Shown: positions 8,272-17,254, counted from the first letter of the stretch. The stretch is 51,300 nt of DNA from Bacillota bacterium (GCA_018435125.1 JAHDNZ010000045.1:1-51300); one strand, 5' to 3'. Made by a program: numbers and translations. The notes: generated by a model from the letters alone, not told the origin.

Positions 8272-11200
8272 ATGTTTGTTCATACACATGTTCATAGCGA
8301 CGGAAGTTTGCAAGATGGTCTAAGTACTGTTTATGATATTCTCGCTAAAGCAGCTAAAGACAGGCAGCCTGCTGTAGCTATTACTGATCACGGCACCATG
8401 TTTAGAGAGACTAAAGCCCATAAATTAGGACGTAATTTGGGAGTCAAAGTGATCAGTGGTTGTGAGCTATACCTTTCAAGAGGCAAAAAAGGAGACAAGG
8501 CTCCAAGACCATATCATTTGATTGCCCTAGCTCAAGACGAGCAAGGCTATAAAAACCTGATACGTCTAGTTAGTTTAGGGCAAAAGCAGTTCTACTACCG
8601 ACCCCAGGTTTACTTTGAAGATCTGGAGGCATACCATAGAGGTATTATTTTTCAATCAGCTTGTCTTGCGGGAACAGAAGCTCAATTGATTTTAGCAGGG
8701 TTAAGAGAAGAGGCAAAAAAGGAAGCTCTGAGGCGAGATGAAATATTTGGAAGAGGTAATTACTACTTAGAATTGCAAGATCATGGTATTGCCGAGCAAA
8801 GAATAGTTAATAGAGAACTTATTGAGATAAGCAAAGCAACCGGTATTCCTCTAGTTGCAACCAATGACTCCCATTACACTGAAAAAAACCAGGCTGAATT
8901 GCATCGGGTTCTTTTGTGTTTACAGTGGGGAATTACTCTTGACGAATATAATATCAGAGCAGAAGAAGCTTTCACAGATGAACACTATTTTAAAACCGCT
9001 GCCGAAATGGAACAAGTTTTTGCCGAAGTACCAGAGGCACTAAAGAACACCTTGGCAATTGCTGAGAAATGTAACTTTGAATTAAGTTTTGGCAAACTCC
9101 ATCTGCCTCAATTTCCTATTCCGGATGAAAGTAGTCTCCATGATTATTTTGTAGGACAGGTAAAAAATGGATTGGAGCTGAGGTTTGGAAACAATCCTTC
9201 CGCTGAAGTACTCGATAGAGCTAAGTATGAAGTTGATGTAATACAGAAAATGGGGTATGAAGCTTACTTTCTTATAGTCAGCGATTTTATCAACTGGGCT
9301 AAAAAACAAGATATTCCAGTAGGTCCTGGACGTGGCTCAGCAGCCGGCTCTCTTGTTTCTTATTTGCTTGGGATCACAGAGATTGATCCTTTAAAACATG
9401 ATCTGCTTTTTGAACGTTTCCTAAACCCAGATCGGATTGGTATGCCAGATATTGATGTAGATATATGTCAAAGAAGAAGACAAGATGTTATAAATTATGT
9501 TAAAGAAAAATACGGAGAAGACCATGTAGGGCAGATAGTGACTTTTGGAACCTTTGGAGCTAGAGGGGTAGTAAGAGATATTGTGCGTGTTCTAGGGTTA
9601 CCATATAGCTTGGGTGATCGAATCGCAAAATCTATTCCCACCACACTAGGTATGACTATCGATAAAGCCTTAGAGGGAGAACTCGGTGAATTATGTAAAA
9701 AAGACCCTGAGATCTATCGTGTGGTAGAATATGCCAAAGGACTTGAAGGACATGCACGCCATGCTTCTTTACATGCTGCAGGAGTTGTCATTACCCCAAA
9801 ACCTATTTACGAATATGTGCCTATTTACAGAGCCGCAGAAAATACTTATGCAGTACAAACTGATATGGAAGCGACCGAAGAACGTGGCCTATTAAAGATG
9901 GACTTTTTAGGCCTTAGAAACCTTACCATCATTGACGATACGATTAAAATGATTCCAAAGCAGATTGATTTGCTGGCCTTGCCACTTGATGATTCCTCAA
10001 CCTACAAGCTATTACAAGATGGTGATACCCAAGGGGTATTTCAACTGGAATCGGAAGGTATGCGTAATTTATGTAAAAGATTAAAACCGACGGAATTTGA
10101 AGATATAACTGCGTTGGTGGCATTGTATAGGCCTGGCCCACTTGAAAGTGGTATGGTAGATGACTTTATCGCCTGTAAGCATGGGCAAAAGGAAGCTCAT
10201 TATCTGCATAAGGCCCTAGAGCCGGTCTTAAAACCAACACATGGGGTTTGGGTTTATCAAGAACAACTAATGAGAGCCGCTATAATTTTGGCTGGGTATA
10301 CTCGGGGTGAAAGTGATGAGCTTCGTAAAGCAGTTGCGAAAAAGAAGAAAGAACTAATGGCTATACACAGAGAAAAGTTTATCATCGGAGCTAAAAAAAC
10401 AGGCTTAATCACAGAAGCTGAAGCTACCAAACTTTGGGATGAAGTCTTTGAAGGTTTTGGAAGTTATTGCTTTAATAAAGCCCATAGTGCAGCGTATGCT
10501 ATGATTGCCTACCAGACAGCTTACCTTAAAGCCCACTACCCGGTAGAGTTTATGACAGCATTATTGAATAGTGTTATCGATAACTCAGACAAGACAGCTT
10601 CATATCTTGATTATATTAAAAGAGAACTTAAGTTAAAGGTTTATGCAATGGATATTAATAATAGCCTCGCTTGGCATCAAGCGCAAAAAGGTTCACTTAG
10701 ATTGGGCCTAGGAGTTGTCAAAGGTGTAGGGATGGGTTTGGCAGAGCAGATAACAAACAATGCCCCTTATAGAGATATTCTTGAACTGTGCAGCAAAAAC
10801 AAAGATACCTTGGATAGTCGGGCTTTAGAGAATCTAATAAAAGCCGGGGCTCTAGATAGCTTTGGCACAAGGGAGTCTTTGCTGGAGGTCATGAAGCAAG
10901 CTCTTGAGCGGGGCAAAAAAGATAATTCAATGCAGCTTTCTCTTTTTGAACCTGAAGAGGTTGCCTTGGAACTGCCAATCTTACCATCAAGAAGTAAAAA
11001 AGATTATTTGGAGTGGGAAAAAGAAGCTTTGGGTTTTTACTTATCTGGTCACCCTTTAGATCTTTATAGTGATATTATGAGTCAATATAGACTAGACAAC
11101 ATCCAAAGGTTACCTGAGCTAAAAGACGGTACAGAGGTTATCTTAGGTGGCATAGTTACAAAAGTCAATCTTTACTCAGACCGTAAAGGACAAACAATGG

Positions 11201-11388
11201 CATTTTTAGAATTTGAGGATTTTTCAGCTTCAACAGCCATCACGGTTTTTAGCGATCTATATAATAAATATCGGCCTGAAGTAGGACAGGCTTACTTTAT
11301 AAAAGGTCAGCTGCAGTTTACTACCTTTGGTGAAAATGAGGAGGTTAAGGTGGTAGCTAAGCAACTAAAAACAATTGATTTATCTTGA
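8272..11388 (+). CDS. dnaE: DNA polymerase III alpha subunit DnaE
   Basis: Replicative DNA polymerase catalytic subunit. The 1038-residue product has, in order, a PHP domain (HTHVHSDGS at the start, TDHGTMF), the palm with GRGSAAGS, the metal-binding aspartates in PDIDVD (Asp393 and Asp395) and MDFLGLRN (Asp544), the fingers region with YRPGPLESG, helix-hairpin-helix sequence around residues 830-870, and an OB-fold near the C-terminus (VILGGIVTKV). It is somewhat shorter than the common 1150-residue DnaE. The start MFVHTHVHSD at 8272, behind AAAGGCGGG, is preferred to the upstream ATG at 8251, which has no ribosome binding site at useful distance and adds residues absent from the family. Confidence 0.95.
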   Translation: MFVHTHVHSDGSLQDGLSTVYDILAKAAKDRQPAVAITDHGTMFRETKAHKLGRNLGVKVISGCELYLSRGKKGDKAPRPYHLIALAQDEQGYKNLIRLVSLGQKQFYYRPQVYFEDLEAYHRGIIFQSACLAGTEAQLILAGLREEAKKEALRRDEIFGRGNYYLELQDHGIAEQRIVNRELIEISKATGIPLVATNDSHYTEKNQAELHRVLLCLQWGITLDEYNIRAEEAFTDEHYFKTAAEMEQVFAEVPEALKNTLAIAEKCNFELSFGKLHLPQFPIPDESSLHDYFVGQVKNGLELRFGNNPSAEVLDRAKYEVDVIQKMGYEAYFLIVSDFINWAKKQDIPVGPGRGSAAGSLVSYLLGITEIDPLKHDLLFERFLNPDRIGMPDIDVDICQRRRQDVINYVKEKYGEDHVGQIVTFGTFGARGVVRDIVRVLGLPYSLGDRIAKSIPTTLGMTIDKALEGELGELCKKDPEIYRVVEYAKGLEGHARHASLHAAGVVITPKPIYEYVPIYRAAENTYAVQTDMEATEERGLLKMDFLGLRNLTIIDDTIKMIPKQIDLLALPLDDSSTYKLLQDGDTQGVFQLESEGMRNLCKRLKPTEFEDITALVALYRPGPLESGMVDDFIACKHGQKEAHYLHKALEPVLKPTHGVWVYQEQLMRAAIILAGYTRGESDELRKAVAKKKKELMAIHREKFIIGAKKTGLITEAEATKLWDEVFEGFGSYCFNKAHSAAYAMIAYQTAYLKAHYPVEFMTALLNSVIDNSDKTASYLDYIKRELKLKVYAMDINNSLAWHQAQKGSLRLGLGVVKGVGMGLAEQITNNAPYRDILELCSKNKDTLDSRALENLIKAGALDSFGTRESLLEVMKQALERGKKDNSMQLSLFEPEEVALELPILPSRSKKDYLEWEKEALGFYLSGHPLDLYSDIMSQYRLDNIQRLPELKDGTEVILGGIVTKVNLYSDRKGQTMAFLEFEDFSASTAITVFSDLYNKYRPEVGQAYFIKGQLQFTTFGENEEVKVVAKQLKTIDLS

Positions 11389-11459
11389 TTACTTTTCACT
11401 CCCATAAAAGCATATGCCTGGGTTTTAGCGAAGAAAAGGATTTTAAATTAGTCAAGTTA

Positions 11460-11500
11460 AAAAGCCCCCTGATTCATTTTGATGAATCAAGGGGCTTTTA
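11460..11500. terminator. Bidirectional terminator between dnaE and the CDF exporter
   Basis: AAAAGCCCC at 11460-11468 pairs with GGGGCTTTT at 11491-11499. An inner TGATTCA/TGAATCA stem makes a long hairpin with A and T runs on either side, suited to the two convergent genes. Confidence 0.85.
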
Positions 11501-11545
11501 ATTAGCAAAACTGTATTAACAACTAGCAAAGCTGCAATCAGAGTT

Positions 11546-12415
11546 TTAAGATACAACACTATCAAGGGGATCGATATGGATAATAACATCTTCTAGAGAG
11601 TCGATGTTATTAATAAGTTCCTCACGTATTTCTTCTGCTAATTCATGTGATTCATAAACAGTAGCATTAGCGGGGATACCAATTGTCATCTCAGCAAAAA
11701 CAGAGTTACCATAGTGGCGTAGACGCAATAGATCTTGATTAATAGATACACCTTTTTGCTGGCAGGTTTTAATAATTAATTCTCGCATACCTTCACTTTT
11801 TTGAGTGTCCATAATTTCTTCTACAGTTTTTTTCCAAATAGAAAGTCCCATTTGAAAAATTAGTATACTTACAATTAAGGCAGCTAAACCATCCATAAAA
11901 TAGAGTCCTCTGCGGGCAGCAAAGATACCAATTGATGTGCCAATTGATGAAAAGGCATCAGAACGATGATGCCAGGCATCAGCAATAAGAGCTTGGCTCT
12001 TTTGCTTGCGCCCTATATTAACTGTTACCTGATACATAGCTTCTTTTATAATAATTGATATAAGCGCAGCCCAAAGGGCACTCTGGCCAGGAATTGCGGA
12101 GCTATTCAATAAACTTACAATACCTGTTTTGGCGACAGAAAAAGCTACCACCATTAAGGCCAGACCTAGTATTTTGGCAGCAATTGATTCTGCACGGCCA
12201 TGGCCATATGGATGTTCTTTGTCAGCAGGTTTTTTGGAAATTCCTAGAGATATCATAACAATAACTGTTGTTAAGACATCAGAAAGTGAATGAATACCAT
12301 CAGCAAGCATAGCTGTACTGTGAGCCAATAAACCTACGATGAGTTTATACCCTGATAGAAAGATGTTAATAATTAGGGTAACTAAAGAGATTCTCATACA
12401 TGGATCTTTAAGCAT
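11546..12415 (-). CDS. Cation diffusion facilitator metal exporter
   Basis: The 289-residue protein is a CDF-family antiporter that expels divalent metal ions in exchange for protons. Seen: about six hydrophobic segments, the metal-site pattern HSLSDV with HPYGHGRAES, a second H-x-x-x-D site in AWHHRSDAFSS, and a C-terminal cytoplasmic ferredoxin-like domain ending HIDP. The ATG at 12415 has TAGGAGGAAA just upstream; an in-frame start further up would lie inside the riboswitch. A NiCo-type riboswitch precedes it, which points to Ni2+ or Co2+ (or, by later reinterpretation of that class, Fe2+) as the exported ion. Confidence 0.9.
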   Translation of the reverse strand: MLKDPCMRISLVTLIINIFLSGYKLIVGLLAHSTAMLADGIHSLSDVLTTVIVMISLGISKKPADKEHPYGHGRAESIAAKILGLALMVVAFSVAKTGIVSLLNSSAIPGQSALWAALISIIIKEAMYQVTVNIGRKQKSQALIADAWHHRSDAFSSIGTSIGIFAARRGLYFMDGLAALIVSILIFQMGLSIWKKTVEEIMDTQKSEGMRELIIKTCQQKGVSINQDLLRLRHYGNSVFAEMTIGIPANATVYESHELAEEIREELINNIDSLEDVIIHIDPLDSVVS

Positions 12416-12443
12416 AGCGTTTCCTCCTAATAATTCCCTACAA

Positions 12444-12520
12444 AAAAATGCAGGGCTCTCAAAATGGGAGTCCCGCAACTTAGGTTGCTGTCTAAGATGA
12501 CCCGGCTTATGCCTGACCCT
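12444..12520 (-). promoter_or_regulatory. NiCo-type (czcD) riboswitch with overlapping terminator
   Basis: Read on the minus strand, the leader folds as a four-way junction. P1 is AGGG with CCCT, then there are hairpins GGC-ATAA-GCC, GCAAC-CTAA-GTTGC and GACTC..GAG, with GCCGGG and GCGGGAC in the junction. This layout matches my recollection of the NiCo riboswitch, and the gene behind it is a CDF exporter, its usual partner. The last arm and the P1 3' strand can instead form GCGGGACTC/GAGAGCCCTGC followed by TTTTTTT, a terminator. Ligand binding would keep P1 and prevent termination. Confidence 0.7.
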
Positions 12521-12529
12521 ATATATATC

Positions 12530-12559
12530 ATTATAAGGGTAAATAACCTGTCAAGTCAA
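12530..12559 (-). promoter_or_regulatory. Promoter of the CDF exporter leader
   Basis: On the minus strand TTGACT (12559-12554) and TATAAT (12535-12530) are 18 bases apart. A start point about 8 bases further would be right at the first base of the riboswitch. Confidence 0.6.
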
Positions 12560-12956
12560 ACAAATTATGCATAAAAAACAAACTAATATAAATATTCAGC
12601 CATATTGCAATTGAGAATCAAAAGCAATTGGATTAAGGCGATACTCACCTGAGGTATGTCAAAAAAAGAAACCTATCTGATACTAATAAGAACAAGTACC
12701 AAATAGGTCTTTTTAGCATTAGCATTGTTATTTGCTTAAAAATTCAAGGCGAAGCGATGATAAGAAATCCTGAAGATCTTTCTGGTAATAGAGTTGTTAA
12801 TTAGAAGAACCTCTAAAAGCCATAGGTATTTTGATAATTGTGGATACATTTGTTGCACCTCTTATTGAAAGCTTGTAGTTATTCAAGAATAAGGGGGAAA
12901 AAGAAACTAATTTATAACGACCATACTAGGCAGTTATTGCTTTATCAACGTTAAAA
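12560..12956. other. Non-coding stretch with an orphan terminator-like hairpin
   Basis: No convincing gene is seen. An imperfect hairpin at about 12671-12708 (ACCTATCTGATAC against GTACCAAATAGGT) has an A run before it and T run after it, so it resembles a bidirectional terminator. No gene remains on either side that would use it. Confidence 0.4.
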
Positions 12957-12993
12957 AAAGGTTGTACCCTAAGTGTTCAAGGGTACAACCTTT
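12957..12993 (-). terminator. Terminator of the wzz-tyrosine kinase operon
   Basis: AAAGGTTGTACCC and GGGTACAACCTTT pair perfectly. On the minus strand the stem is followed by a run of T, so it ends transcription of the two genes upstream. Confidence 0.88.
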
Positions 12994-13007
12994 AGCTGAT
13001 GAAATAA

Positions 13008-13736
13008 CTAATCATCACTGTGGGTGTAATAGTAGTAATAATGAGAGTAATAAGAACCATATGATTTTTGTGGTTCGGCCCGGTTTAAGACAGCACCAAT
13101 GATATTGGCCTTAGCATTTAAAAGCAAATCTTTGGCACTTAAAGCAGCACGCTTATCGGTAGAACCACTAGAGATAACAAAAATAAAGCCATCTACAAGA
13201 GGACTCATTACAAGAGCATCCGTAACAGATATTACCGGTGGCAGATCTGCAATAATAATGTCAAACTCATCTTTTAAGTTTTGAACCAATTGTTGCATTT
13301 TTTTGGAACCTAATAGTTCGGATGGGTTAGGAGGTATGGCTCCAGCAGCTAAAATAGTAAGATTTTCGAAGTCAGTTTTTTGTAAACAATCAGCTAGTTT
13401 ACTAGTACCGGTTAATATTTCTGTAACTCCTGCCAGACGTTTGTGCATTTGAAAGACCTTATGAATTCGAGAACGTCTCAGGTCATTATCCATCAGTAAA
13501 ACAGAATGACCGCTTTGGGCCATAGCAATAGCCAGATTGGAGGCTACCGTAGATTTTCCTTCTCCAGGTCCAGAACTGGTAACACCAATTAACTGTAAGG
13601 GTTTATCTGCACTGGCGAAGTTTATGTTTGTTCTAAGAAGTTTATAGGCTTCGACAGAGGGAGACTTAGCATTTAATTGAGATATTAGCAATGTTTCTTG
13701 AGACTTTGCGGCGTTACTTATTTTTTTTCGAGCCAT
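13008..13736 (-). CDS. BY-type tyrosine-protein kinase of polysaccharide export (CpsD/CapB)
   Basis: A cytoplasmic autokinase that pairs with a Wzz-type membrane activator to control chain length and export of surface polysaccharide. The 242-residue product shows Walker A (GEGKSTVASN), Walker A' (LLMDNDLRR), Walker B (IIADLPP) and a C-terminal tyrosine cluster (SYYSHYYYYYTH), the autophosphorylation tail of this family. It overlaps the 3' end of the wzz-like gene by 23 bases, so the pair is coupled. No glycosyltransferase or flippase genes lie next to it. Confidence 0.92.
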   Translation of the reverse strand: MARKKISNAAKSQETLLISQLNAKSPSVEAYKLLRTNINFASADKPLQLIGVTSSGPGEGKSTVASNLAIAMAQSGHSVLLMDNDLRRSRIHKVFQMHKRLAGVTEILTGTSKLADCLQKTDFENLTILAAGAIPPNPSELLGSKKMQQLVQNLKDEFDIIIADLPPVISVTDALVMSPLVDGFIFVISSGSTDKRAALSAKDLLLNAKANIIGAVLNRAEPQKSYGSYYSHYYYYYTHSDD

Positions 13737-15138
13737 GATTTACACCACCTTCGCTGGAGATTTCGGGGATGGCTGCTAATACGGTCAAGCCTAAATACTC
13801 TTCGATATCTTCCTTAGTTACTATAGTGTTATCAAGATACTCAAAAAGAAAAGCGAGCATAGCACCTAAAAATAGACCCAAGAAAGCTGCTACCGCAATA
13901 TTCATTTTTGTTTTTGGTCGGATAGGGTTATTTTCATTAGGTGTTATAGCCATATCGATCTTTTGAATGTTAGCTGATTGCATAGCTTCTTGAATGCGGT
14001 ATTCCTCTTTTTTCTGTAAAAGCATAGTATAGATATTTTCTGAGACTTGTAAATCTCTAGTTAGTCTGGCTAGTTCTATTTCTTTATCGGGTAGAACATC
14101 AAATTCCTTTTCAGTGATTTTAGTAAGTTCGTTTAATGCTGAGATGCGAGCTTCCAAAGCAGTAATAGTGGACTGAGCATCACTAATTGAAACAATAAGT
14201 TGTTGATAAAGAGGGTTAGTGGTTTCGGTTTTCGAAGTAACGATTATTTCAACTTGCTGATTTAGCTGAAGCTTAAGAGCGTCGATCTCTTTTTGCAGAG
14301 ATTTTACCTCGCGGCTTTCTGGGGTACTTTTGTTGAGCAGCACTTGCATTTCAGTTTCTTTAGTTATTAATTGTGTTTTAATGTTAGTGACTAAAGGGTT
14401 AGTGCTAATGATCTGTGAGGAAATATAAGTATTAGTTTCTTTTTCGAGCTGAATAAGCATTTTCTCCAGTTTTGCCTCAACTTCACGTTTGGTAACAGTT
14501 GCCTCGCTACGGGAGACATCAAGGTTAGTAAGTTTATTAATAATGGCTTTAGCTTCTTCGCTAGGATTAATAATTTTTTCGTGAGCTTTAAATTTCCTCA
14601 GGCTTTCTTCTGAAGTGCTTAAGTTTTCTTCCATATTAGCAAGTTGCTCTTCAATAAAACTGCGAGCTGAACGTGCTTCTTCGCGATTAAACTGCAAAGT
14701 GGTATCTACAAAAGCATCTACCAAAGCATTTACAGCGTCTCTAGCAAAAACAGGATCTTTGCTTTGATATGCTATACGGATAAAATCAGTATTCTGTACT
14801 GGTTGAATAGTAAAACCGGAACGAAAAGATTCTAAGTAAGTACTATCTAGTTCATATTCGAAGTTTAATAATCTAGCAGCAGAATAGGCTATGGAGCGAC
14901 TTTTTAGTATTTCAACACTGTTTTGGATTTGGTTACGAACTTGTCCACCCATTCCGCCAAAAATCATAGCATCTATCCCAGTGCCACTTTTATCACGCAC
15001 AAGAATTTTAGCATCAGCTTCATAAACCGGATCCATAATAGTACTTACTATTCCTGCAACTAAGGCGGCTATTAAAGTTAGACCCAGAATTAAATACCAG
15101 TATTTTTTTAGAATGTTAATATACTCTATAAGCTCCAA
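13714..15138 (-). CDS. Wzz/GumC-type polysaccharide chain-length determinant
   Basis: An inner-membrane polysaccharide co-polymerase. The 474-residue product has a transmembrane segment near the N-terminus (about residues 15-33), a long largely helical extracytoplasmic region with heptad-rich coiled-coil stretches (about 155-330), and a second transmembrane segment (about 415-435) preceded by the proline-rich NNPIRPKTK. The cytoplasmic tail precedes the start of the kinase gene. The fused-kinase version found in proteobacteria is split here into two genes, as is usual in Bacillota. Confidence 0.9.
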   Translation of the reverse strand: MELIEYINILKKYWYLILGLTLIAALVAGIVSTIMDPVYEADAKILVRDKSGTGIDAMIFGGMGGQVRNQIQNSVEILKSRSIAYSAARLLNFEYELDSTYLESFRSGFTIQPVQNTDFIRIAYQSKDPVFARDAVNALVDAFVDTTLQFNREEARSARSFIEEQLANMEENLSTSEESLRKFKAHEKIINPSEEAKAIINKLTNLDVSRSEATVTKREVEAKLEKMLIQLEKETNTYISSQIISTNPLVTNIKTQLITKETEMQVLLNKSTPESREVKSLQKEIDALKLQLNQQVEIIVTSKTETTNPLYQQLIVSISDAQSTITALEARISALNELTKITEKEFDVLPDKEIELARLTRDLQVSENIYTMLLQKKEEYRIQEAMQSANIQKIDMAITPNENNPIRPKTKMNIAVAAFLGLFLGAMLAFLFEYLDNTIVTKEDIEEYLGLTVLAAIPEISSEGGVNHGSKKNK

Positions 15139-15216
15139 AATGGAATCCCTCCCGACTGCAACATATCTACTATTTCAACAAGTTAGAGAACACTCCTGCA
15201 AGATTAAAGCTAATAT

Positions 15217-15242
15217 AAAAACGACAGCCCCAAAGGGCTGTC
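15217..15242 (-). terminator. Terminator after the small membrane protein gene
   Basis: GACAGCCC and GGGCTGTC surround CAAA. On the minus strand the stem is followed by GTTTTTA. It separates the 61-residue membrane protein gene from the wzz gene downstream of it. Confidence 0.85.
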
Positions 15243-15245
15243 AAG

Positions 15246-15431
15246 TCAGACCTTGTACTTTTCCTGTTCTTTTTTGTAGCGTATATTAGACCATAAAGCA
15301 CCCAAGAAACCAACAATCGCCCCAACAATGGCTCCCCACATCAGCCAGTTAAAGAAGGATCCAATCAGTAAACCGATAATACCGCCAAACAAAGTCCAAG
15401 AGATATAATCTCTTACAGATTGGACTGCCAA
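15246..15431 (-). CDS. Small two-segment membrane protein with glycine zipper
   Basis: A 61-residue protein with two hydrophobic segments rich in spaced glycines (GGIIGLLIGSF and WGAIVGAIVGFLGAL), then a basic tail. Such glycine zippers favour helix packing in membranes. The TTG at 15431 is chosen because GGAGGGGG sits a few bases upstream. The frame is open further up (ATG at 15491), but a TATAAT lies just before that codon, so it may be only the start of the transcript. No function is recognised. The gene has its own terminator and is probably monocistronic. Confidence 0.6.
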   Translation of the reverse strand: MAVQSVRDYISWTLFGGIIGLLIGSFFNWLMWGAIVGAIVGFLGALWSNIRYKKEQEKYKV

Positions 15432-15697
15432 CTTAACCCCCTCCTTAAAACTCAAGACAGAATACACCCACACAATCCTGCCTTTATCCATATTATACCA
15501 CAAATACCTCTCAGATCCTTCAGAGTAAATAGCACATTTAGTGCTAGACAACTAAAAATTAGTTGTTTAGTTGTTAGAGATTATAATCTGACAACTACCT
15601 AACGATTTCCAATTGTTTTAAGCTTCATTTTAACGCAATAAGCTCTTAAAGCACATTTGTTTGAAAAAAAGGTAAATAAAAAGATCTAAGACTTAAT

Positions 15698-15955
15698 CTA
15701 AGTCTCAGGATTGTTTTTTTGAGAGAGAAGAATCTCTTTAATCTGCTTGCTACCTAGAACAGTTCCCTGTGAAACGAGTTTACCGTTTATCAAAAGACCA
15801 GGAGCTTTAAGACAACCATATTGTAGCAGGGAAGTTAAGTCGGTAACCCTTTCTACTTTTAGTTCCCATCCAAGCTCCGCAAGAGCTGAGAATAGGTTTT
15901 TTTCTAAAAGAGAACAGTTACCAGAACAGCAGGCACCTAGAAGTTTTATATCCAA
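15698..15955 (-). CDS. Thioredoxin-fold small redox protein with altered Cys motif
   Basis: The 85-residue protein resembles the small redox-active disulfide (Thioredoxin_3) family: an initial beta strand, the active-site loop, SLLEKN after it, the cis-proline region KAPGLLINGKLVSQG, and a C-terminal helix. The usual motif is C-x-x-C in a GCPKC-like context. Here it is CCSGNC, so the outer cysteines are spaced C-x-x-x-C, with an extra neighbouring cysteine. The start is TTG at 15955 with TAGGAGGG seven bases before it. The partner enzyme is unknown. Confidence 0.75.
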   Translation of the reverse strand: MDIKLLGACCSGNCSLLEKNLFSALAELGWELKVERVTDLTSLLQYGCLKAPGLLINGKLVSQGTVLGSKQIKEILLSQKNNPET

Positions 15956-16378
15956 AAGTTAACCCTCCTATTAAGTTATTATTGTACAATACCTCGATCA
16001 CGTAATATCACTTGATTTATTCCTTCTTTAGCAGGCTAAGCATGGGAAGTGCTTTAATCATAATCACTTTAATATCCTGAGAGAAAACTACCCACCCTTT
16101 ATAGTCTTAACAGTATCTTCAGATAGTTTAACATAGAAAGTAGATTAAGCTTGGAAGTATTTTTAGTAGTTAGGATCACTAGCGTTGCATTAGCCAATTA
16201 TAAATTTGCCAACAAGCGATATCTGCAGAAAATAAAATCATTAGCTCATCTCGAAGGATGGCTGTGAGGTCTCTCTTCTTGGTCTAGTGGGAGGAGGCTT
16301 CCTCCCACTAGACCCTTTCTTTTCTACATCTACATTAAGACTTACCTACAGTAACTTTACACTAACAGCAACTTTCCT
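15956..16378. other. Intergenic region with a strong hairpin and a doubtful tiny frame
   Basis: No convincing gene is present. A frame without ATG could run from a TTG at 16151 to a stop at 16267 (38 residues, hydrophobic start, basic middle), but no ribosome binding site is seen. It ends 13 bases before the 14-bp perfect hairpin listed separately. Confidence 0.4.
16281..16325 (+). terminator. Very stable 14-bp perfect hairpin, terminator-like
   Basis: GGTCTAGTGGGAGG (16281-16294) and CCTCCCACTAGACC (16301-16314) pair without mismatch around a six-base loop, followed by CTTTCTTTTC. The T run is broken, so it is only terminator-like, and no certain gene lies upstream on this strand. Confidence 0.55.
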
Positions 16379-16546
16379 GTAGAAGGGATTAAAGGTGGAA
16401 AAGTTCTACTGACAATCCATTTTGTAGACACGTAGTTTATGTTGGCCTATCTTAGGGATGCTAACACGTCAAAATCAGTTACTGATATATTTGAGAATCT
16501 CTATGAGCGACTTGGACCAACTACTCAAAGCTTTCATAGGAGATGA
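16379..16546 (+). pseudogene. IS30-type transposase remnant
   Basis: One frame reads as an internal part of an IS30-family transposase: VEGIKGGKVLLTIHFVDT, then an in-frame TAG at 16433-16435, then FMLAYLRDANTSKSVTDIF and ENLYERLG, ending at TGA 16544. The DDE region that should follow is gone. The stop and the missing ends show a decayed fragment. The match is by recollection of the family. Confidence 0.6.
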
Positions 16547-16708
16547 ATAATAATACCTCTGCTACGGGAAAAAATACAAATGAAAAATAGCAACAAAAAT
16601 TTGCCAGTTTAGAAGGAATAACATATAGTTAAGACGTATTGGTTTATATTCTAAGGTTTAGAAGAAACGTAAAGAATGTTTTTTAAGATTTGAAAGGGGT
16701 AGTTTCGT

Positions 16709-17254
16709 TTGAATATGGAGCAAGATTTAGATAAGGTTATTCTTTCCAAAGAGCAGATCTCTGAACGAGTTAGAGAGTTAGGAGAAATAATAAATCAAGA
16801 CTATAGTGATAAACAACTATTTGTCATAGGTATTTTGCGTGGAGCAGCTGTGTTTATGGCTGATCTGATTCGTCAGATTGATCTACCAATGGAGCTTGAT
16901 TTTATGGCGGTTTCTAGTTATGGAATTTCAACCAAGAGTTCCGGAGTAGTTAGAATTGTTAAGGATCTCGATTCGACTATAACTGATAAGGATGTTCTGA
17001 TTGTTGAAGATATTGTCGATAGTGGTCTTACATTAAAATATATTGTAGAAAATCTTAAATCCAGAAAGCCTGCAAGTATTAGACTATGTACTCTTTTGGA
17101 CAAGCCTTCTCGCAGAGTTGCTGATGTAGAAGTGCAGTATAATGGCTTTATTATTCCTGATGAGTTTGTTGTAGGTTATGGATTAGATTATGGAGAAAAA
17201 TACCGTAACTTACCTTATATCGGTGTTTTAAAACCAGAAGTTTATTCCAAATAA
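16709..17254 (+). CDS. hpt: Hypoxanthine phosphoribosyltransferase
   Basis: A cytoplasmic purine salvage enzyme that joins hypoxanthine or guanine to PRPP. The 181-residue length is normal. The PRPP-binding signature is VLIVEDIVDSG, with the flexible-loop region MAVSSYG and the base-binding end FVVGYGLDYGEKYRNLPYIG. The TTG at 16709 follows AAAGGGGT by nine bases; ATG 16715 is the alternative. It is followed after 34 bases by guaA, so salvage and GMP synthesis are probably co-transcribed. Confidence 0.93.
   Translation: MNMEQDLDKVILSKEQISERVRELGEIINQDYSDKQLFVIGILRGAAVFMADLIRQIDLPMELDFMAVSSYGISTKSSGVVRIVKDLDSTITDKDVLIVEDIVDSGLTLKYIVENLKSRKPASIRLCTLLDKPSRRVADVEVQYNGFIIPDEFVVGYGLDYGEKYRNLPYIGVLKPEVYSK

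Noticed and set aside
16600-16708. Possible purine riboswitch before hpt
   Set aside because: The conserved aptamer core of the class could not be found.
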